Source: Zelonia costaricensis
Lineage: Eukaryota > Euglenozoa > Kinetoplastea > Trypanosomatida > Trypanosomatidae
Direction: 5' to 3'
Assembly: GCA_030849075.1 (NCBI GenBank)
Contig: JASAOO010003494.1
Span: 1 to 64,000 of the forward strand
Length of the DNA stretch: 64,000 bases
Shown: piece by piece, positions 18,593 to 28,267 of the stretch
How positions within the stretch are numbered: position 1 is the first letter of the stretch
Layout of the letters: each line of letters begins with the position of its first letter
Notes under the pieces: generated by a model
What the model saw: only the letters and a program-made list of their open reading frames with translations
Database searches by the model: none
What the model was told of the DNA's origin: nothing
Translations under genes and position numbers: made by a program

Positions 18593-19954
18593 TCACTTGC
18601 GGTGGCGGTGACGGTGGTGATGCTTCTCCCGCTTTGCCCGACGCACGAGGATGATGTCATCGTCGTCGCTGCTCGCACGTTGGCGGCGCTGCGCGGTGTC
18701 AGCTGGCAGGTGCACACCCCCGCCCCCGCCGCCAATCAAGTCCTGCAGCTCTTCAAGGCTTGCGGGTGCCGTGAAGGGAGTCGCCGCGGCTGTGGCGCTC
18801 GCCGCTGCAGCCGCCTCACACGCCTGCCGAAGACTCTGTAGAGTGCTCTCGTACTGCTCCTTTTCGGCGACGGTGCGGTAGAGCGGCACGGTGGTGAGCG
18901 CGCGCACCTCCTCCAGCGCCGCCGCGGCGCGACGGCTGCCGACACCCTTGCTTCGGTACGTCGCGTAGCGGTTGGCTATTGCCTTGAGAAGCCGCTCCGG
19001 CACCCCGAAAGCCGCGCACCACTGCGGCGGCAGCGCGAGGTCTGCCGGGCACGTCTGCTGAATGGCGTACACGGCGAGCGCATCGGCAGGCACAAACGCG
19101 AGGCGGCGGCACCGCGGCAGGTCGTTGACGAGCTGCACGGCGCGCACCATCCACTGGATGAGGGCGGCTGGAGCGCGGGAGCTCGACGCCGCGGCGGCGG
19201 CAGCGGCCGCCGTTTCCGCGCCGGTGGGAGTGCTGTCCGCTGCTGCAGGCTCGACCAGCAGGTTGAGGTACAGGAGCACGTACTTGTACGGGCAGTCGAC
19301 GAACGTCTGAAAGCCGAGCTGGTGCAGCACCACCTCCTCCGCCTCCACGACGCACGCCTTGTAGTCCTCGTAGCGAGGCGGCGCCGGCTTCGATGTGTCG
19401 ACTGCCGTCGCGCCGGTGCCGCGCGCGCTGAGTCGCATGCACGTGTTCACGATGGCGCGGATGCGCGTCGACGGATCCTCCATCTTGGCGGCGACCAACA
19501 GGCAGGCCGCGACGAGGTACATGACGTCCTCCTGGTCCGCCAAGTGGTGGATGCTGTAGTCTAGGGGAGCGTGAAGGTCGATCAGCGGGACGAGCCCCGT
19601 TCGCATCTTGAGGTGCACGTGGCTCGGCACCAGGTACTCCACCCCCGCCGGTGCCTCGGCCGCCTTGTCCGCCTGCGGTGGTGGGCTGCTGCTGCCGTTG
19701 CTTGGCGACGAGGCGGCGATAAACTCGAGCTGGGCGCGCTGCAGTTGGCTGCTCAGCGTGTTACGGAGAGCCGGCATGTCCGCGGCGCCGATGTAGTGCG
19801 CACGGAAGTGCGTCTCTACCGAGGCCTCAAAGCGGAGGAAGAGGAGACAGGCGCGGTAAACGGTGGACGGGGTCGTGTGCAGCAGCAACCCAGCGGTGCG
19901 AACGAGGTCGACACCGTACGCCGTGTAGGCGTCCCGCGCTGCCGGGTCTGACAT
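18593..19954 (-). CDS. L-type cyclin (CYC12-like candidate)
   Basis: The 453-residue product has two cyclin folds: box 1 over about residues 10-225, interrupted by an Ala/Ser/Pro insert near 75-105 and including VMYLVAACLLVAAKMED and VVEAEEVVLHQLGFQ, and box 2 over about 250-330. A basic His/Arg-rich tail (about 430-453) follows an acidic DDDD stretch, recalling the RS tail of cyclin L. In T. brucei the L-type cyclin CYC12 partners CRK9 and is needed for trans-splicing and RNA polymerase II CTD phosphorylation; identity with CYC12 is inference. The start is the ATG six bases after CTTCAG; the in-frame upstream codon is GTG. A K/T-type transcriptional cyclin is the alternative. Confidence 0.75.
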   Translation of the reverse strand: MSDPAARDAYTAYGVDLVRTAGLLLHTTPSTVYRACLLFLRFEASVETHFRAHYIGAADMPALRNTLSSQLQRAQLEFIAASSPSNGSSSPPPQADKAAEAPAGVEYLVPSHVHLKMRTGLVPLIDLHAPLDYSIHHLADQEDVMYLVAACLLVAAKMEDPSTRIRAIVNTCMRLSARGTGATAVDTSKPAPPRYEDYKACVVEAEEVVLHQLGFQTFVDCPYKYVLLYLNLLVEPAAADSTPTGAETAAAAAAAASSSRAPAALIQWMVRAVQLVNDLPRCRRLAFVPADALAVYAIQQTCPADLALPPQWCAAFGVPERLLKAIANRYATYRSKGVGSRRAAAALEEVRALTTVPLYRTVAEKEQYESTLQSLRQACEAAAAASATAAATPFTAPASLEELQDLIGGGGGGVHLPADTAQRRQRASSDDDDIILVRRAKREKHHHRHRHRK

Positions 19955-20694
19955 GCGGAGCTGAAGAAGGAAAGCTTGAGAAGAGAAAGGGAGAGGGTGT
20001 AGACACTCCACGCCGTTGTGTTGGCCGGGAACGGGGAGCTGGTGGCCAGCGAGGTGCGCGGGTACGTGTGTACGCGGCTGTGCAATTGGGGCCGCGGCGG
20101 TGCGGTGCAGTGGGCGTGGCGTGCTCCTGCGAAATGCGCGTTACATGATCCGCCAGGTGAAGGTGGCGAGCGAGGTGGGAAGGTGGTGGAAACGGCATGA
20201 GGGAGTGCGCGTGTGCTGCACGCACGCGCCAGGTGACAGCTGGCCGTCCAGGCGGGCCGCTGCGAAACAGCGCTTCATTTTTTTGTTCTTTTCTGCTGCG
20301 CGTACGATGTCGTTGCAGCGTGGCAAGGCCGGCGCTGCGCGGAGGGCGCGTCATGAATCGACGAGCTCCAGCACGGCCGCTGCGGAGGGGTGCGCGGCGG
20401 TACGCAAAAAAAAAAAAAAACAAGTGTGACGCGCTGGGGAAACGAGCGGAACACCGTGGCAACAACGGCACAAAAAGAGGATTTGGGGGAGGGGAGGGGA
20501 GGGCGGGCCGCGTTCCGCCGCGGTGGACTATGCGTGTGTCGTGCCCAATGGATTACACGACACGGAACCGCGGCGCCTTCGAGTGCCGCCGCCTCTGACA
20601 AGGCGGATGAAGACGTGCATAGGTGCCATAGTGCACACGAGCGGCCCCACTGCCATCCCATCTTTATTTTGTTCTCTTGTGTGTGGCCGTTTCC
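19955..20694. other. Intergenic, canopy-like / cyclin
   Basis: It contains an A15 run on the + strand at 20406-20420 and a G-rich + strand patch near 20487-20510. No gene is supported. Confidence 0.6.
19961..19998 (-). promoter_or_regulatory. 3' trans-splice acceptor, cyclin gene
   Basis: A minus-strand C/T tract contains two candidates, TCTCAAG and then CTTTCCTTCTTCAG with AG at 19962-19961. The nearer one leaves a six-base 5' UTR. Confidence 0.6.
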
Positions 20695-21681
20695 TCACAG
20701 GTCCTCCTCGGCGACGTTGTAGCTGCGGCGTTGGTGCATCTGCTGCTGCTGCTGCTGCTGCTGCCCACCACCGTTGTTCTGCGCCTCCTCCTGTCGCATG
20801 TACTGCTGGATCGTCTCAAACTCGTCGTCGTTGAGGTCAAACGCGGTGGGGTCGATGGCCTGGACGTCTTCCTTGGTGCCTGTCGCGAAGGCCTCCTTCA
20901 TCTGGCGAATCTCGTCGCGGGCAAAGACGTCCGCCGACTGTCCCTGCTCGCGTGTGAGGCGGTGCAGCATCGTCTCCATCTCGCGCTCCTCCGACTCGAT
21001 CTCGACCGGCTCGTCGGCCACGATGGCGTCGCGCAAGTCCTCGTCCTTGGTCAAGGCGGCGTCCAGCTTGCGCACGTACGTTGCGTGCTTCTTGCAGTGT
21101 GGCGAGGGGGCGCAGAAGCTGCCGAAAACGGAGTCGCGCAGCGGCGTACCGCTCATGTTGCGGCCCTTCTGCGCCTCCTTGACGAGGCGGCCAGAGAAGC
21201 CGTCCATCGCGTCGCTGTCCAGCCACACCTCGCAGAGCGCGGCAACCGTGTCGCAAACGCGCCCGCAGCGGGTGTAGTAGTCGAGGACGCCTACATTCAT
21301 GTGGTACTGCGGCGACGCCACGTCCGCGCTGTCCGACGGCTCCACCTCCTCGACTTTCAGGGCCACCTGCCGAATCCACTGGCCCTGCTCCTTGAAGGGA
21401 ATGCACATGTTCTCCACCTCCTCGAGCACGTCGTCCTCGCGCACCGACAGCCGCTTCTTCTGCAGCTCTTCCCGCTTGGCGTCGACCTGGTACAGGGCGT
21501 TGGTCACGACGAAGGAGCACACATCGCAACGTAGCGCGTTCTGCACGACAGACGGGTACGGGGTGTTCATCGGCAACTGCTTGCGCGCACCGGCGCCGAG
21601 GGAAAAGGCAAGTAGCACACCCACGAGAGCGAGCAGCGACAGCGCCGCCGCGCTGCCAGCCCGTTGGCTGCGAGTACACAT
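20695..21681 (-). CDS. Canopy-like (DUF3456/saposin-type) ER protein with EEDL terminus
   Basis: The 328-residue product begins with a cleavable-looking signal peptide (residues about 1-33, core SLLALVGVLLAFSLGA). The mature part has a Cys pattern resembling canopy/MIR-interacting saposin-like proteins: CDVC near 51-54, NMC near 92, CGRVC...C near 140-150, and FC...HC near 190-200, with E-rich helices between. Canopy proteins are ER co-chaperones. An acidic helical region, a polyQ run (eight Gln, about residues 306-313) and the last residues EEDL follow; EEDL resembles the xDL retrieval signals of trypanosomatid ER proteins. The ATG reading MCTRSQ is the first in frame; upstream is TTG. The family assignment rests on Cys spacing and length and is moderate. 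Confidence 0.65.
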   Translation of the reverse strand: MCTRSQRAGSAAALSLLALVGVLLAFSLGAGARKQLPMNTPYPSVVQNALRCDVCSFVVTNALYQVDAKREELQKKRLSVREDDVLEEVENMCIPFKEQGQWIRQVALKVEEVEPSDSADVASPQYHMNVGVLDYYTRCGRVCDTVAALCEVWLDSDAMDGFSGRLVKEAQKGRNMSGTPLRDSVFGSFCAPSPHCKKHATYVRKLDAALTKDEDLRDAIVADEPVEIESEEREMETMLHRLTREQGQSADVFARDEIRQMKEAFATGTKEDVQAIDPTAFDLNDDEFETIQQYMRQEEAQNNGGGQQQQQQQQMHQRRSYNVAEEDL

Positions 21682-22686
21682 GCGCGCCGCACCGATTGGC
21701 AAGCGGAGCAGAACAGGGAAAAGCAGAAGACCAAGCCACGCGGTTGTGAATGCCAGTTTTAGCTTCTTCTGTAATTACCGTGGATGCCGTTCGCTGTTTC
21801 TTTTTTGTTGTTTGTTTGTTTTGTTGGGCTCTGTGGTGAAAAGGGACAGCGGTGCGAGCGATGGTCGCCGCGGGGAAGCGAATAGAAAAACAAAAACGGC
21901 GGCGGGAGGTAAGAGATAGAGAGAGCGCGCGCGAGTTTTGTGGCGGGTGTGAGAGGACCTGGGGCAACGAGGAGGGCACGCGTCATGGAGGCGGAGGAGG
22001 AATGGACGCAGGCGAGGTGCGACGGCGCTCTCGCTGCCCTGACGACGAAAACAAAAACAGAAAAGAAAACAAGGGAGAGTGGGTAGTCTGGCAGGGCAAC
22101 AACCCTTTCGACTCACCCGCACTCACGGCTAGAGGCGCCGTAAAGGTTCGCACAAACGGGTGCGCCTTTGCACACCGAGGACTGCACGTAGATGTCCTCG
22201 GTTAGCCTCGCCGGCGCTCCTTTCAAAGCACCCCTTTGTTTCTTGTTCGTTTTGCGAGCTGTCATTGTATGGGTATGTGTGTGTGTGTGAGAACGGCACG
22301 GCGCCGCCGATTGAGGGGGGAAGAGGAGTGATGCGTGGCCATTGCTGGTGGTGCTGTCTGCGTGGAGCGGTAGACAAGCAACCAACTGTGATGAATCGGA
22401 AAACGACGTCGACGTGGGCGTTCGTGCGTCCGCGCGTGTGCGACGGCGCGCCGCTGCAGCCTTCCCCGTCTCCTCCACGAGGGCAGCCTTCTTCCACGCC
22501 GTGGCACACACACCAGCCAACACGAGCGACAGCAACAACCACGGCAAAGGAAAGCAACAGCGTGGTGGCACACAGGTGCACTGGCATCCGCACGACGCAC
22601 GCGTGGCCCCTCCCCACTCCACTCCCCACTTCAGTAGCGTGACGACTAGCTCGAAGAGGTCCACCTCGGCAGCTGACACCACGTGC
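21682..22686. other. Intergenic, FAD oxidoreductase / canopy-like
   Basis: T-rich and GT tracts lie near 21801-21827 and 22271-22288. No gene is supported on either strand. Confidence 0.6.
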
Positions 22687-24816
22687 TCAGTTAGGCTTCG
22701 CGAAAAGCTCGCGCGCGCGGCGCTCCAGCTCGGCCTGCTTGCGGTTGCTCCGCTCCGCCGGCGTGAGTGTCGCCGTGTCAAGAGCAGCGCCGCTGGCGGG
22801 CGCCTCGTACTTCTCGGCAAGGGCCCGCACCTGCTGCGCGTGCTTCTCCCGCTGCGCCACGGCGGCAGGGCTGTCGTCCTCTTCGAACATGTAGCAGAAC
22901 ACGATGGTGCGCACCCAGTCCGGTGTGTGGCGGCGTGCCGCCCAGTCGGCGACGGCGGCGTGGAAGCGGCGGCGGTACGGCTCGAAGCGGGTGAGGGTGC
23001 CCTCTTCCAGTCCGTTCAGCTGGTCCAGCAGCGCGGGCCCCGTCACGACCTTCACCTCCTTCTGCACCATGCCGGTGAGGCGGTCTGTGCTGAACGGGTT
23101 GCCCTGGAACTTGAGCGGCACGTTCGCCGCGGCGGCCGCCGTCGTGCCCCGCGTGATCTCCGGGTCGATACCGTTGAAGAGCAGCTGCAGCTCATCCTCC
23201 ACCTCGGCTCGTCGGCTGGGCGTCAGCTTCGTCGCCAGAAGCCCCCAAGTCTTCACTTGCTCCATGTCGGCCTCGCGCAAGCGCTCGGCCTCGTGCTCCA
23301 CCAGCCGCCCGAGCACCTTCGCCGCACCGGGCGCGAAGTCCATTGCGTGGTCGCCAAAGCCGCAGCAGACGAAGCAGTTGAAGGCGCCGCCGTTGTGGTC
23401 GACGATGGGGACGCCGTCCGGGGTGAAGCCGCGCACGTACTCGCGCACCGCCACGGTGCCGCTGGAGCGCTGCTCACCATCCTGCTGGGCGGCGGTGCTG
23501 TTTGAGGAGGCGTCGTGGAGGGGGATGAAGCGGCTGCACTTGACGCGCAGGTACGACTCCAGCCGCTCCAGCTGTCGCCTCACCAAGGCATGCGTTTGTG
23601 TCTTGACAGTCGTGTCGAGGGACAGGAGGCCCTGCAGCACAGCGTCCCGCGGTGTCGGCATCACCTTCGACTGCAGCATGGACGTGACCGCCGCCGACGA
23701 CGCCGCGTCGTCCGTCTCTGCGGCGGAGCTGTTGCTGCTGAGCGTCGCTGGCCACGTGTAGCCGTAGAGACTGCAGCGGCTGCTGAGCACCGCCAGCGTC
23801 GCCGGCGCCGGCCGCGCAATCGATGTTGCCCCTGCAGCCGGGGGCTGCGACACCGCCTCGTCTGCGGTGTGGTGCGGCTGGCGCTGGAAGAGGGACCAGA
23901 CGGCGTCCTTGACCGCCCCGCTCGGCTGCTGCACGACGGCAGATATGCCGCTCAGCCCCACCACCGGCAGGCGGGAGCTGGGTAGCGTCAGGGTGCCGGT
24001 GCTCGCCCCTGCCGCGAGCACGACGACGTCGTAGCGCTCGCTGGCGAACACGCGCTTGCTGGGGTCGGTCGGGTCCTGCTTGGACACGCGAATGCTCTTG
24101 GTCGACTCCACGTCGTACTTGAGGTAGGTGGCCGTGTCCTCGAGCCGCTCGCACAGCGCAAACTGGACGCCGTGCTGCCGCGCGCACACGCCGGCGAGCG
24201 TTCGCGTCCAACCCACCGGGTCCACCATGAGCGGCTCGGGGTGCGCCGTCACGACGGGCTCCTTGTTGTCGCCCAGCACCGTGACAGGGCCGCTGAAGAC
24301 GTGCTGCTGCAGCTGCGGGTGCTTGTTCACCAGGTTGCGCACCACGGTGTGGCTCAGGCACGAGAGGTTGTTGGTGTAGTCCATCACCTCGCGTGCCGTG
24401 AACGAGGAGCGGACACGGCCCAGCATCCAGCGATAGACGACCGGGTTGAGGACCGTGTTGAAGAGGTTTTCGCGCGCAATCAACTCTGGACAGACGCTGG
24501 GGAAGAGCATCCCGCGAAGCACCTCGGCGCCGAAGCTCGACCGCGCCATCGAAGGCTCGAGAAGGCCGACGCCGAAAAACGGGAGAGAGAAGCTCGTCTC
24601 GCCGCCTGCAACGTCGTTGCGCCGCTCGAAGACGGTCACCTGGAAGCCGAGCTTGGCCAGTTCGTAGGCGACGTGCACGCCGGCAATGCCGGCCCCCACC
24701 ACGGCGGCAGTAGGCGCCGTCAGCGAGAGGCGCTCGGTCGGGTCTGGTCCGGCAGGCGTCGCCGCATCGCTGACGGGTGCGCCTTCCGCCAGGCGACGAG
24801 ACCCGCGTTGGCCCAT
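22687..24816 (-). CDS. DAO/DadA-family FAD-dependent oxidoreductase
   Basis: The 709-residue product has an N-terminal Rossmann dinucleotide site at about residues 38-65 (VVGAGIAGVHVAYELAKLG, ending in an acidic Glu for FAD ribose). The C-terminal part of the FAD domain (YVRGFTPDGVPIVDHN then CGFGDHAMDFAPG) is typical of glycine oxidase/D-amino-acid dehydrogenases. A low-complexity insert (about 320-400) and a helical C-terminal extension of about 170 residues make it much longer than DadA (about 430). No targeting peptide or peroxisomal SKL-type signal is seen; it ends KPN. The substrate is unknown: an amine, amino acid or sarcosine-type compound is possible. The start is the only ATG that leaves the FAD site intact; the upstream in-frame codon is GTG. 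Confidence 0.8.
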   Translation of the reverse strand: MGQRGSRRLAEGAPVSDAATPAGPDPTERLSLTAPTAAVVGAGIAGVHVAYELAKLGFQVTVFERRNDVAGGETSFSLPFFGVGLLEPSMARSSFGAEVLRGMLFPSVCPELIARENLFNTVLNPVVYRWMLGRVRSSFTAREVMDYTNNLSCLSHTVVRNLVNKHPQLQQHVFSGPVTVLGDNKEPVVTAHPEPLMVDPVGWTRTLAGVCARQHGVQFALCERLEDTATYLKYDVESTKSIRVSKQDPTDPSKRVFASERYDVVVLAAGASTGTLTLPSSRLPVVGLSGISAVVQQPSGAVKDAVWSLFQRQPHHTADEAVSQPPAAGATSIARPAPATLAVLSSRCSLYGYTWPATLSSNSSAAETDDAASSAAVTSMLQSKVMPTPRDAVLQGLLSLDTTVKTQTHALVRRQLERLESYLRVKCSRFIPLHDASSNSTAAQQDGEQRSSGTVAVREYVRGFTPDGVPIVDHNGGAFNCFVCCGFGDHAMDFAPGAAKVLGRLVEHEAERLREADMEQVKTWGLLATKLTPSRRAEVEDELQLLFNGIDPEITRGTTAAAAANVPLKFQGNPFSTDRLTGMVQKEVKVVTGPALLDQLNGLEEGTLTRFEPYRRRFHAAVADWAARRHTPDWVRTIVFCYMFEEDDSPAAVAQREKHAQQVRALAEKYEAPASGAALDTATLTPAERSNRKQAELERRARELFAKPN

Positions 24817-25635
24817 GCGTGGACAATGACAAGATGAAGTGATGATAAGCGCACGTAAGGGGGGGGAGGGGGAGTGGCCTCTTTTCAGTGTTCCTTTCCA
24901 GCTGCTCAGGAGGAGAACGGCGCCGAGGCCGGCTTCCTTCCACCCAGCAGACGCCGCGCGGCGCAGCCCACCAAGCAGAAGAAACGAGAGGCGGCTTCTC
25001 GCACACACTCACGCCGACGCGTGCGCACACGAGGTACACAGAGAGAGAGTGTGTGTGTGTGTGCGAGCGTGGGAGAGTGTGTGCGTGTGTCCGTGTCTGC
25101 AGTGCGAACCTCACCTGTTTCCCTTCGGTGCGCGTGTGCGAACTCTTGGTGCACAGGATGGAACGACGCAGTTGCCAGCGTCGCCGCAGCGGAAGTGATG
25201 GTGGTTGTGACGACAGAAGGTTCAAGTGAGGGAATAGATGGCAGTGGCAACGAGCAGGGAAAACTTGGTGCGGAAAGAGCAGTCGCATTGCCGACCAGAG
25301 AGCGGAATACCTGCCACCCATCCGTGCCGGTGGGCCACAGCGGAGAGGCGGCGTGCCAGACGGCATAAAGGACGACTCGGCGCCTCCGACTTCACAAGAG
25401 CGGTTTGCTTTTTTCTTCCCCAGTTCGATGGAAGTCTGTTAGCCGCACGCGGATTTCATTACTCGTGGAGGTGGACGACAGTAAGCAAAGGAAAAGAACG
25501 CAGGAGGAGGCACACAGGGCGAAGCGAGAGCGGGTCCACTACTTCGCAATGACGAGAGCACCGGCTTGGCCTGCGCGAGGGGGCTGCGTGGGTGGTGGGC
25601 ATCCTTGTTGCCGCCGCGGCTCTCGGCACGGCGGC
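24817..25635. other. Intergenic, DEAH helicase / FAD oxidoreductase
   Basis: A GT microsatellite lies at 25047-25064 and a C/T tract for the oxidoreductase acceptor near 24858-24912. No gene is seen. Confidence 0.6.
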
Positions 25636-27777
25636 TCACGAGGCAGAAGTCAGGAGCGCCGGGGCGGCGTCCTGCAGCCACTCCTCGTGCACCACCGAGA
25701 CGTCCTTCATGTACCGCTTCGTCGTGCGCACCACGCTGTTGAAGAGAACGAGCGCCGGCTTCTTGCGATGTGTGAAGAGGACGCTGGAGGGGTGGATGTG
25801 CACCGGCAGCTGGCCAACGATCGTCTGGTACATACCGAGCTTGGCGTTGTAGAAGGCGGCATTTAGAAAGTAGCCGAAGCACAGCGCGCGACGCAGCAGC
25901 TCCGCGTCGAGCAGCTTACCCTTCCGCTCCACCGCGCCCCCTGCGCCGCTTTCGCCGTACCGCAGCTGCTCGTAGCGCTCCAGCAGGTCCTCCGTTTCGG
26001 CGAGGTCGCGACTGCCCCCGTCTCGGCGGGCACGCTTCTGCGGCGGCGCCGGCGACGCGGGTCCGTGGTGGCCGTTGCTGGCGTGGCTGCTGTTGCCGTC
26101 GCTGCTGTCACGCCGCAGGTAGCGCAGTGACGGCGGGAGTATCTTGGCGAGCAGCTCGCTGTCACTCTTTTCCTCGAGGAGACTCTGCAGCTGCGTGATG
26201 ATGTCCTCGACCTTGAGCATCTGCCGGTGGCTCATCGAGTTGGACTCGCACCACGTCTTGCGCTGGTCGCGCGGCGAGCGGCGGTAGGCCTGGTAAATGC
26301 TCAGCAGGGTGGCGTGGTCGCCAGCGGACTTCGCGAAGGTCGCGCGGCAGCGGTCGGCCCCCTCCTTGAACTCGCGCGACGTGAGAAAGAGGTTCTCCGT
26401 GCTCGCCATGGCGATCACCACCACCGCCTCACGAGCGACGCCGAGGGCCTTGGCGGCGAGCAGCACCATCGCCGGCATCGGCTCGATTGGAAAGTCGGTC
26501 AGGCGGTCGCCGAGGGCGGTGATGCGGCCCTGCTTGTCGAGCGCTTGCAGCAGCATCAGCGTCTCCTCGGCCTTGGCAACGGCGCGAGGCTGTGGCACGT
26601 CCATAAACTCAAAAGCAAGAATATTGTCGATGTGCAGGCTCTTCATCTGCAGCACGACGCTGAGAAGGCTGCTGCGGCGGATTTCGGGAATGGTATTCTC
26701 GCTCAGGTTCTCAAACGCGTTGGCCGTGTACAGGCGGTAGCACTTGCCAGCCGCGACACGACCGGCGCGGCCGCTGCGCTGGGTCGCCTGAGCGCGGCTG
26801 ATGTCTACCTCCGTCAGCGCCTCCATGCCTGACTTGCTGTTGTAGTACTTCGCCTTGACCACCCCGCTGTCGACCACGTAGCGGATGCCCTCGACGGTGA
26901 TGGAGGTTTCGGCGATGTTGGTCGCCAGAATGACCTTGCGCTGTCCATTTGGGGTCGGCTCGAAGACGAGGAGCTGCTGCTCGTACGGCATCGCCGCGTA
27001 GAGCGTCAGCACTGCAAAGTCCGGCACCTCGCGCGGGAGCAGTTTCATCCGCTCAGTCAAGATGCGCTTCGCGTCCTCGATCTCCTCTTGGCCGGTGAGG
27101 AAGCACAGCACGTCGCCCGGCGGCTCTGTTTCGTGGATTTGCAGGACGGTGCTGATGGCGGCCTCGACGTAGTCGGCCTGGGGTTCGACCGTGTGCAGGA
27201 TCGTGACGGGAAACATCCGCCCGTGCACGACGCCGATCGGGGCGTTCCACCAGAACTTGGAGAAGTGCTCGGCGTTCAAGGTTGCCGACATTACAACAAT
27301 CTTGAGCGAGTCCTCGCGCTTCCGCGCGATTGCCTTGAGCAGACCAAACAGCACGTCCCCGTGCAGGGTGCGCTCGTGTGCCTCGTCGAGGATGATGCAC
27401 CCGTACTTGGACAGTGTCGGGTCCGCCTGTATCTCACGCAGCAAGATGCCGTCCGTGAGGAACTTCACCCGCGTCGCGTCTGTGCACGTGTCGTCGAAGC
27501 GGACCGCGTAGGCCACCTCGCCGCCAACCTTGCCACCGCGTTGCTGCGCGACGTGCCTGGCAATGCTGACAGCCGCCACACGGCGCGGCTGGGTGCAGCC
27601 GACGATGCCGGCACCGGGTCGCTTGCTCAAGATGTCGTCCCAGACGTACTGCGGGATCTGCGTCGTCTTGCCCGAGCCGGTCTCGCCCACAATGATGACG
27701 GCCTGGTTCTTGCGAATCATCCGCACAATTGACGCACGCGCCTCCGTCACCGGAAGCTGCGGACTGCTGCTCGCCAT
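25636..27777 (-). CDS. DEAH-box RNA helicase, DHX33-like
   Basis: All core motifs are present in the 713-residue product: I GETGSGKT (about 28-35), Ia TQPRRVAAV, II DEAH (about 129-132), III SAT, and VI QRSGRAGR. The winged-helix/HA2 and OB-fold follow, with a low-complexity insert near 540-575. The OB-fold ending IHPSSVLF ... KRYMKDVSVV ... WLQDAAP is closest in style to DHX33 and DHX35. The lack of an N-terminal extension and the overall size (human DHX33 is 707 aa) fit. DHX33 acts in ribosomal RNA synthesis and translation initiation in animals. DHX35 (spliceosome-linked) is the alternative. The start ATG (MASSS) is 50 bases after TTCTAG. Confidence 0.85.
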   Translation of the reverse strand: MASSSPQLPVTEARASIVRMIRKNQAVIIVGETGSGKTTQIPQYVWDDILSKRPGAGIVGCTQPRRVAAVSIARHVAQQRGGKVGGEVAYAVRFDDTCTDATRVKFLTDGILLREIQADPTLSKYGCIILDEAHERTLHGDVLFGLLKAIARKREDSLKIVVMSATLNAEHFSKFWWNAPIGVVHGRMFPVTILHTVEPQADYVEAAISTVLQIHETEPPGDVLCFLTGQEEIEDAKRILTERMKLLPREVPDFAVLTLYAAMPYEQQLLVFEPTPNGQRKVILATNIAETSITVEGIRYVVDSGVVKAKYYNSKSGMEALTEVDISRAQATQRSGRAGRVAAGKCYRLYTANAFENLSENTIPEIRRSSLLSVVLQMKSLHIDNILAFEFMDVPQPRAVAKAEETLMLLQALDKQGRITALGDRLTDFPIEPMPAMVLLAAKALGVAREAVVVIAMASTENLFLTSREFKEGADRCRATFAKSAGDHATLLSIYQAYRRSPRDQRKTWCESNSMSHRQMLKVEDIITQLQSLLEEKSDSELLAKILPPSLRYLRRDSSDGNSSHASNGHHGPASPAPPQKRARRDGGSRDLAETEDLLERYEQLRYGESGAGGAVERKGKLLDAELLRRALCFGYFLNAAFYNAKLGMYQTIVGQLPVHIHPSSVLFTHRKKPALVLFNSVVRTTKRYMKDVSVVHEEWLQDAAPALLTSAS

Positions 27778-28267
27778 GGTGGAGTGTGCGGCTTGTCTTT
27801 GTGTATGGGCAGAGGGCGGCAATTTCTAGAAGTGGAAACGCAATGAAGAGGGGTCAATAGGGTCAAGGGTAGGGAGGAGGAGAGGAGTGGTGGGGAGGGA
27901 GTGGGGGGTGGGGGACGGTCGAGTGCTGTACATGGGGTGGCGTAACGGGCATGGGTGCGGAGTACTTCACGCAGCACACCGGGTGGCCCCCCTCGAGCGT
28001 TTCTGATCTGTTTGTCTGTGTCTTCAGTGCCACAATGTCTGTCATCTTTTTTTTCTTTTTTAACCGCTTGCACTCGGCAGGTGCAACGCGCGAGCGAGCT
28101 CTCACGAGCAGAAAGCAGGGCCGTGTTGCTGCGGCTCTGCTCGGGCACACACATGCCGCGTGCCGTGGTCGCAGCGACTACGCGTCACTTCGGTTGTCTT
28201 CCTCTGTGAGAACCAACACACACACACACGCGCCGTCGCCGCACCGTACCTCGTTGCGCCTACGTCT
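27778..28267. other. Intergenic, 238-aa hypothetical / DEAH helicase
   Basis: C/T tracts lie at about 27866-27920 on the minus strand upstream of the helicase acceptor, and a T-rich + strand run near 28046-28063. No gene is seen. Confidence 0.65.

Noticed and set aside
20740..20762. CTG/CAG repeat as a possible mobile or expandable element
   Set aside because: It is the short polyQ codon run of the canopy-like gene, ordinary for this lineage.
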